This document shows positions 28,569 through 31,653 of a stretch of 31,653 nt of DNA, in pieces. Location of the stretch: the IMG/VR virus record IMGVR_UViG_3300026097_000068, positions 1 through 31,653 of that record; one strand, given 5' to 3'. Source of the DNA: a virus. A program made the position numbers and the translations under genes. Numbering within the stretch: position 1 is the stretch's first letter; each line of letters starts with the position of its first letter. The notes under the pieces are model-generated. The model made no database searches. It worked only from the letters and a program-made list of their open reading frames with translations, and was not told the DNA's origin.

Positions 28569-30323
28569 ATGGCAGAAAGTATATACAGAAAATCTTCCCT
28601 TGCAATGATTCCCTACGGGTCATTGGAAGGCGAGTTACCGAGCATCAGACCGCAAGACGGAAGCGGAGACTTCACCTTTTCACGAGGTACGGACACGGCA
28701 ACGAGGGTGAATAGTAGCGGACTGATTGAGAAGGAGCGGAGTAATCAACTCTTGCAGAGTAATACTTTTAGTACTACTTGGACTACCAATAACGCAAGTG
28801 TAACGAGTGGGCAAAGCGGTTACGATGGTTCAAGTGATGCTTGGCTTTTAACCGCAACATCAACATCAAACTGCCGTGTAAATCAAACTATTGGTGGTTC
28901 TGGAGTGCAGTCTATTAGCGTATATGCAAAGGCAAATACATCTAATTTTTTAGCAATAAACGCTATTGTTTCGGGTACTAATACTATCGCTTATTTTGAT
29001 TTGTCAAGCGGAGCAGTAGGTACTACTGGAGGCGCACCTATTGATGCCGACATTGAAAGCGTAGGAGGTGGATGGTATAGATGTTCTCTTGTTTACAACG
29101 ACATCAATACTCAAATGAGATTACTAATTACTGATGCTGATGGTTCGGGTGCAGTTACGAATGGTAATAGCATCTACATCCAAGACGCACAACTTGAACA
29201 AGGTTTAGTAGCTACGGACTACATAGAAACGACAACTTCGGCAGTCTACGAAGGCATTACAGACAACCTACCGAGATTGGATTATAGTGGGGGGGCTTCG
29301 TGTCCTTCTTTGTTGCTTGAGCCGCAGAGACGAAACCTTATAGACCAAAGCGAATACTTTGGAGCGTGGACTATTGCATCGGGAATCACCTTAACGCATA
29401 ACCACGCAATCAGTCCAGAGGGCGTTCAAAATGCTACATTACTTGCGAGAACGACAAGCGGAAACATTCAACAGAGCAAAAGCGTTACAAGTGGAACTAC
29501 TTATGCGATTAGTGTTTTTGCTAAAGCGGGAACAAGTAGTATTGTTAATGTTATTGCTACGGGAACACTTACCGAATCAGTAACGGAATTCGATTTGTCC
29601 GACCAAAGCATTACAACTACAACGGGGTCTGTTGTAGATAGCGATATTGAAGATTACGGAAATGGCTGGTATCGGTGTTGGGTTATTCAAACAGCAGCAA
29701 GTACGGGAAGCGGTCAAGTAAGAATCAACACGGGAGATAATGTAAATATCTTACTCTACGGAGCACAATTAGAAGATGATGGCGCTGGAGGCGATGCGAA
29801 CTATATTTCTAGCTACATCCCCACCTACGGAACGAGTGCTTCAAGAAGTGAAGATTCTTGTAGTAAGACGAGTGCTACTGATTTGATTGGTCAAAGTGAA
29901 GGTACTATTCTTTTTGATTGGAATTACTTGTCTAATGACGGAGATTTTGATTTTCGTTTTAATCTTTCCGATGGTGCGGGGACAACAGAATGGATGTTTG
30001 TTGGTATGACAAATGCTGATGCTCGTGCCTATATAACATCTGGAGGTTCACTTCAATTTGATTCGGAGGATGAATATGCTATAACAATCGGCAATCGTTA
30101 TAAAATGGCGTTAGCATATGCTAATAATGATTTTGCTTTTTATATTAATGGAACACAAGTAGCAACATCATCAAGCGGTAGCGTTCCTACTGGAATGGAT
30201 TATGTTATGATGTCTAATAGACCTAATTCATCTGGTTCGTTAGTAAAGGCAAGTGTAAACCAAGCCCTATTATTCAAGACACGATTAACAAACGCAGAAC
30301 TTGCGGCACTAACAACTCTTTAA
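28569..30323 (+). CDS. Tail fibre / receptor-binding protein with duplicated carbohydrate-binding-like domains
   Basis: This 584-residue protein has two tandem jelly-roll-like modules of about 150 residues. Repeat 1 (about 60-225) contains SISVYAKANTSNFL, FDLSSGAVGTTG, GGGWYRCSLVY and IYIQDAQLEQG. Repeat 2 (about 260-415) contains AISVFAKAGTSSIV, FDLSDQSITTTTG, GNGWYRCWVI and LLYGAQLEDDG. A C-terminal LamG/concanavalin-like part follows (about 430-584: WNYLSNDGDFDFRF, YALAYANNDFAFYINGTQV). Domains of this kind bind glycans, so this is the likely receptor-binding fibre. It is followed by a small protein that may assist assembly. Confidence 0.75.
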   Translation: MAESIYRKSSLAMIPYGSLEGELPSIRPQDGSGDFTFSRGTDTATRVNSSGLIEKERSNQLLQSNTFSTTWTTNNASVTSGQSGYDGSSDAWLLTATSTSNCRVNQTIGGSGVQSISVYAKANTSNFLAINAIVSGTNTIAYFDLSSGAVGTTGGAPIDADIESVGGGWYRCSLVYNDINTQMRLLITDADGSGAVTNGNSIYIQDAQLEQGLVATDYIETTTSAVYEGITDNLPRLDYSGGASCPSLLLEPQRRNLIDQSEYFGAWTIASGITLTHNHAISPEGVQNATLLARTTSGNIQQSKSVTSGTTYAISVFAKAGTSSIVNVIATGTLTESVTEFDLSDQSITTTTGSVVDSDIEDYGNGWYRCWVIQTAASTGSGQVRINTGDNVNILLYGAQLEDDGAGGDANYISSYIPTYGTSASRSEDSCSKTSATDLIGQSEGTILFDWNYLSNDGDFDFRFNLSDGAGTTEWMFVGMTNADARAYITSGGSLQFDSEDEYAITIGNRYKMALAYANNDFAFYINGTQVATSSSGSVPTGMDYVMMSNRPNSSGSLVKASVNQALLFKTRLTNAELAALTTL

Positions 30324-30326
30324 GAT

Positions 30327-30704
30327 ATGAAATTTCGTAAGTACACATATCCCAACGCTGAAGCTTGGGAAACACAAAAAGCCCTAATCGTACAAACCGA
30401 TGAAGAGGGAAACGAATCGTACAACCAAAGCGTTGTTATGGTCGTACAACTTGGCAACCTTGTTGAAACCCCTGCGGTACTTGATGAGGATGGCGAGGTC
30501 GTAACCGAAGCCGTACTTTCTACGGACTACTGCGTGGACATCCTATGGCGTAGTGAGCCACACGAGGACTTTGTACCTACTCCCGTGACACCAGTGGGAA
30601 TACATACCTTTGGTTCTAAGCACGCAGCAGAGTACGCTAAATGGTACTGCTCTGTAATGCCAGACAGTGATTACTGTAACCCAGTTATTGAAGAGTTAGA
30701 GTAG
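30327..30704 (+). CDS. Small protein after the fibre (125 aa), possible fibre chaperone
   Basis: This 125-residue acidic protein contains KFRKYTYPNAEAWETQKALI, NQSVVMVVQLGNLVE and a Trp- and Pro-rich centre (VDILWRSEPHEDFVPTPVTP), then FGSKHAAEYAKWYC and an acidic end. Proteins in this place next to phage fibres often help them fold or attach; that is inference from position. Two cysteines lie near the end. It ends at a TAGTG stop-start junction with the endonuclease. Confidence 0.5.
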   Translation: MKFRKYTYPNAEAWETQKALIVQTDEEGNESYNQSVVMVVQLGNLVETPAVLDEDGEVVTEAVLSTDYCVDILWRSEPHEDFVPTPVTPVGIHTFGSKHAAEYAKWYCSVMPDSDYCNPVIEELE

Positions 30705-31393
30705 TGACTGGTTTTGTGTATAGGTGGACAGATTCCTCTAACGGGATGCAATATATAGGAAGTCACAAGGGCACGCCCGATGATGGATATATTGGTAGTG
30801 GCAAGTGGTTTATGTCCGCCTATACGAAACGACCAAAAATGTTCTCAAGAGAGATACTTTATCTTGGCGAAGATTTTAGAGAGTTGGAAGAGTTTATATT
30901 AACAGAGCTTGACGCTGCTAATAATAAGGGGTTTTACAACCTTAAAAACGAAGCGGTAGGTGGAAACACATTTCTTGGAAGAAAACATACAGAGGAATCT
31001 TTAAGAAAGATGTCAAAAGCCCAAAGGGGAAAAAAGGTTTCTGAAGAAACGAGAAAGAAAATATCTAAAACTCTTAAAGGGAGAAAAGCCTCTGAAGAAA
31101 CAAAGCATAAACTTTCTGAAAACAGAAAAGGAAACAAAAATCATTTTTACGGCAAAACACACACTTTAGAATCAAGAAAGAAAATAAGTGACTCAAAAAA
31201 AGGAACTTATATCGGTGATGAAAAAATGAGTATTTTATGGAATGCTAATAAAAAAAGTGTTTATTGCGAAAGCCTTAATAGTTATTTTCTGTCTATTAAA
31301 GAATGTGCATTAAAACTTGGTATATCTCAATCTTCTGTGTCAAATATGATTGCAGGGAGAGTTAAAAACAGATACGGAGTAAAAATTATTTAA
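30704..31393 (+). CDS. GIY-YIG homing endonuclease with NUMOD repeats
   Basis: This 229-residue endonuclease starts at GTG in a stop-start overlap. Its GIY-YIG domain shows FVYRW (4-8), YIGS (17-20) and a conserved Glu-rich helix (LEEFILTELD, about 61-70). At least three and probably four NUMOD3-type repeats follow (KHTEESLRKMSKAQRGK at about 94-110, VSEETRKKISKTLKGRK at 112-128, ASEETKHKLSENRKGN at 129-144 and a weaker one around 153-168). A C-terminal helix-turn-helix closes it (SIKECALKLGISQSSVSNMI, about 197-216). The gene is inserted between tail genes and joins them at both ends through overlaps. All the main motifs look intact. Confidence 0.9.
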   Translation: MTGFVYRWTDSSNGMQYIGSHKGTPDDGYIGSGKWFMSAYTKRPKMFSREILYLGEDFRELEEFILTELDAANNKGFYNLKNEAVGGNTFLGRKHTEESLRKMSKAQRGKKVSEETRKKISKTLKGRKASEETKHKLSENRKGNKNHFYGKTHTLESRKKISDSKKGTYIGDEKMSILWNANKKSVYCESLNSYFLSIKECALKLGISQSSVSNMIAGRVKNRYGVKII

Positions 31394-31653
31394 TGAAAAG
31401 ACTTAAAACAGGAGTAGTAAATACTCTATCTTTCGTCAAGCTATCTACCTTTACGGTGAACAGCTTTGACGTTACATTGGAAAAGGTAGTAGGGAATGGT
31501 AGTCTAACGATTACCAATCTTACTGACCTTAACGACCTTGACTCCTGTAAGGATTTCATTAGATTAAACATTGACCTTCTCTCTAACGAAATTGATGGCG
31601 GAGAATACGAGCTTACTATCACCAATCAAGGTGGTAGTTATAAGTATCTAACA
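31393..31653 (+). CDS. Late protein, 3' end missing
   Basis: The first 87 residues are present and the gene continues past the right edge. It starts MKRLKTGVVNTLSFVKLST, then beta-type segments rich in Thr/Asn (SLTITNLTDLNDL, YELTITNQGG), which fits a tail or fibre component of Bacteroidota phages. Its start shares a base with the endonuclease stop (TAATG). Because it is incomplete, the full domain structure cannot be judged. Confidence 0.6.
   Translation, partial: MKRLKTGVVNTLSFVKLSTFTVNSFDVTLEKVVGNGSLTITNLTDLNDLDSCKDFIRLNIDLLSNEIDGGEYELTITNQGGSYKYLT

Noticed and set aside
1-31653. CRISPR arrays, tRNA genes, insertion sequences, integrase and toxin-antitoxin pairs
   Set aside because: None seen by eye. 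The direct repeats found are too few or too short for CRISPR, and the small genes lack recognisable toxin or antitoxin motifs. tRNA absence should be confirmed by a covariance search.

Overview
This window is most of the genome of a tailed, siphovirus-like phage (or prophage) that infects a member of the Bacteroidota, probably a flavobacterium. The evidence is an AT-rich genome with few Shine-Dalgarno sites and A-rich leaders instead, promoters of the Bacteroidota form TTTG-N18/19-TAnnTTTG (clearest at 13932-13962), and a full set of phage genes: terminase, tape measure, HK97-type capsid and tail fibre. There is no integrase, lysis gene or recognisable portal in the window, and both edges cut through genes (RusA-like on the left, a late gene on the right), so the genome continues on both sides.

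Layout. (1) 1-11039, minus strand: early/middle DNA metabolism genes, tightly packed and mostly joined by ATGA or TAATG overlaps. From their 5' side (right) to left: small unknown genes, a divergent sigma-70-like factor, a stand-alone DnaA domain-IV-like protein, ERF annealing protein, PD-(D/E)XK exonuclease, a second DnaA-IV-like protein, a small protein with an SSB-like acidic tip, zinc/cysteine microproteins, a cluster of small unknown genes sharing repeated leaders, MazG, DnaB-like helicase/ATPase, DUF3310, a small nuclease and RusA. A GIY-YIG and an HNH homing endonuclease sit inside this operon. (2) 11040-11496: divergent control region with promoters on both strands and two palindromes. 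(3) 11497-13211, plus strand: seven small unknown genes with a shared A-rich leader, closed by a strong terminator at 13240-13265. (4) 13212-14025: about 800 bases with no convincing gene, holding a G-quadruplex-type tract, direct repeats, three large AT-rich hairpins and a late promoter. (5) 14026-31653, plus strand: late genes. Small and large terminase come first, then putative tail-completion genes, tape measure and tail-tip genes, then protease/scaffold, capsid, two tandem tail-tube-like proteins, a large fibre with duplicated carbohydrate-binding-like modules, and a second GIY-YIG endonuclease.

How it fits together. The left arm carries recombination (exonuclease, annealing protein, SSB-tip protein), resolution (RusA) and replication functions; the sigma-like factor could switch transcription. 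Two AT-rich palindromic arrays, at 9345-9505 and 13722-13880, share exact 12-mer and 11-mer elements, and one lies beside a perfect DnaA box (9554-9562). With two stand-alone DnaA-IV-like proteins nearby, they are the best candidate for an undescribed replication or regulation system. All function assignments were read by eye from the protein sequences; no database search was run.
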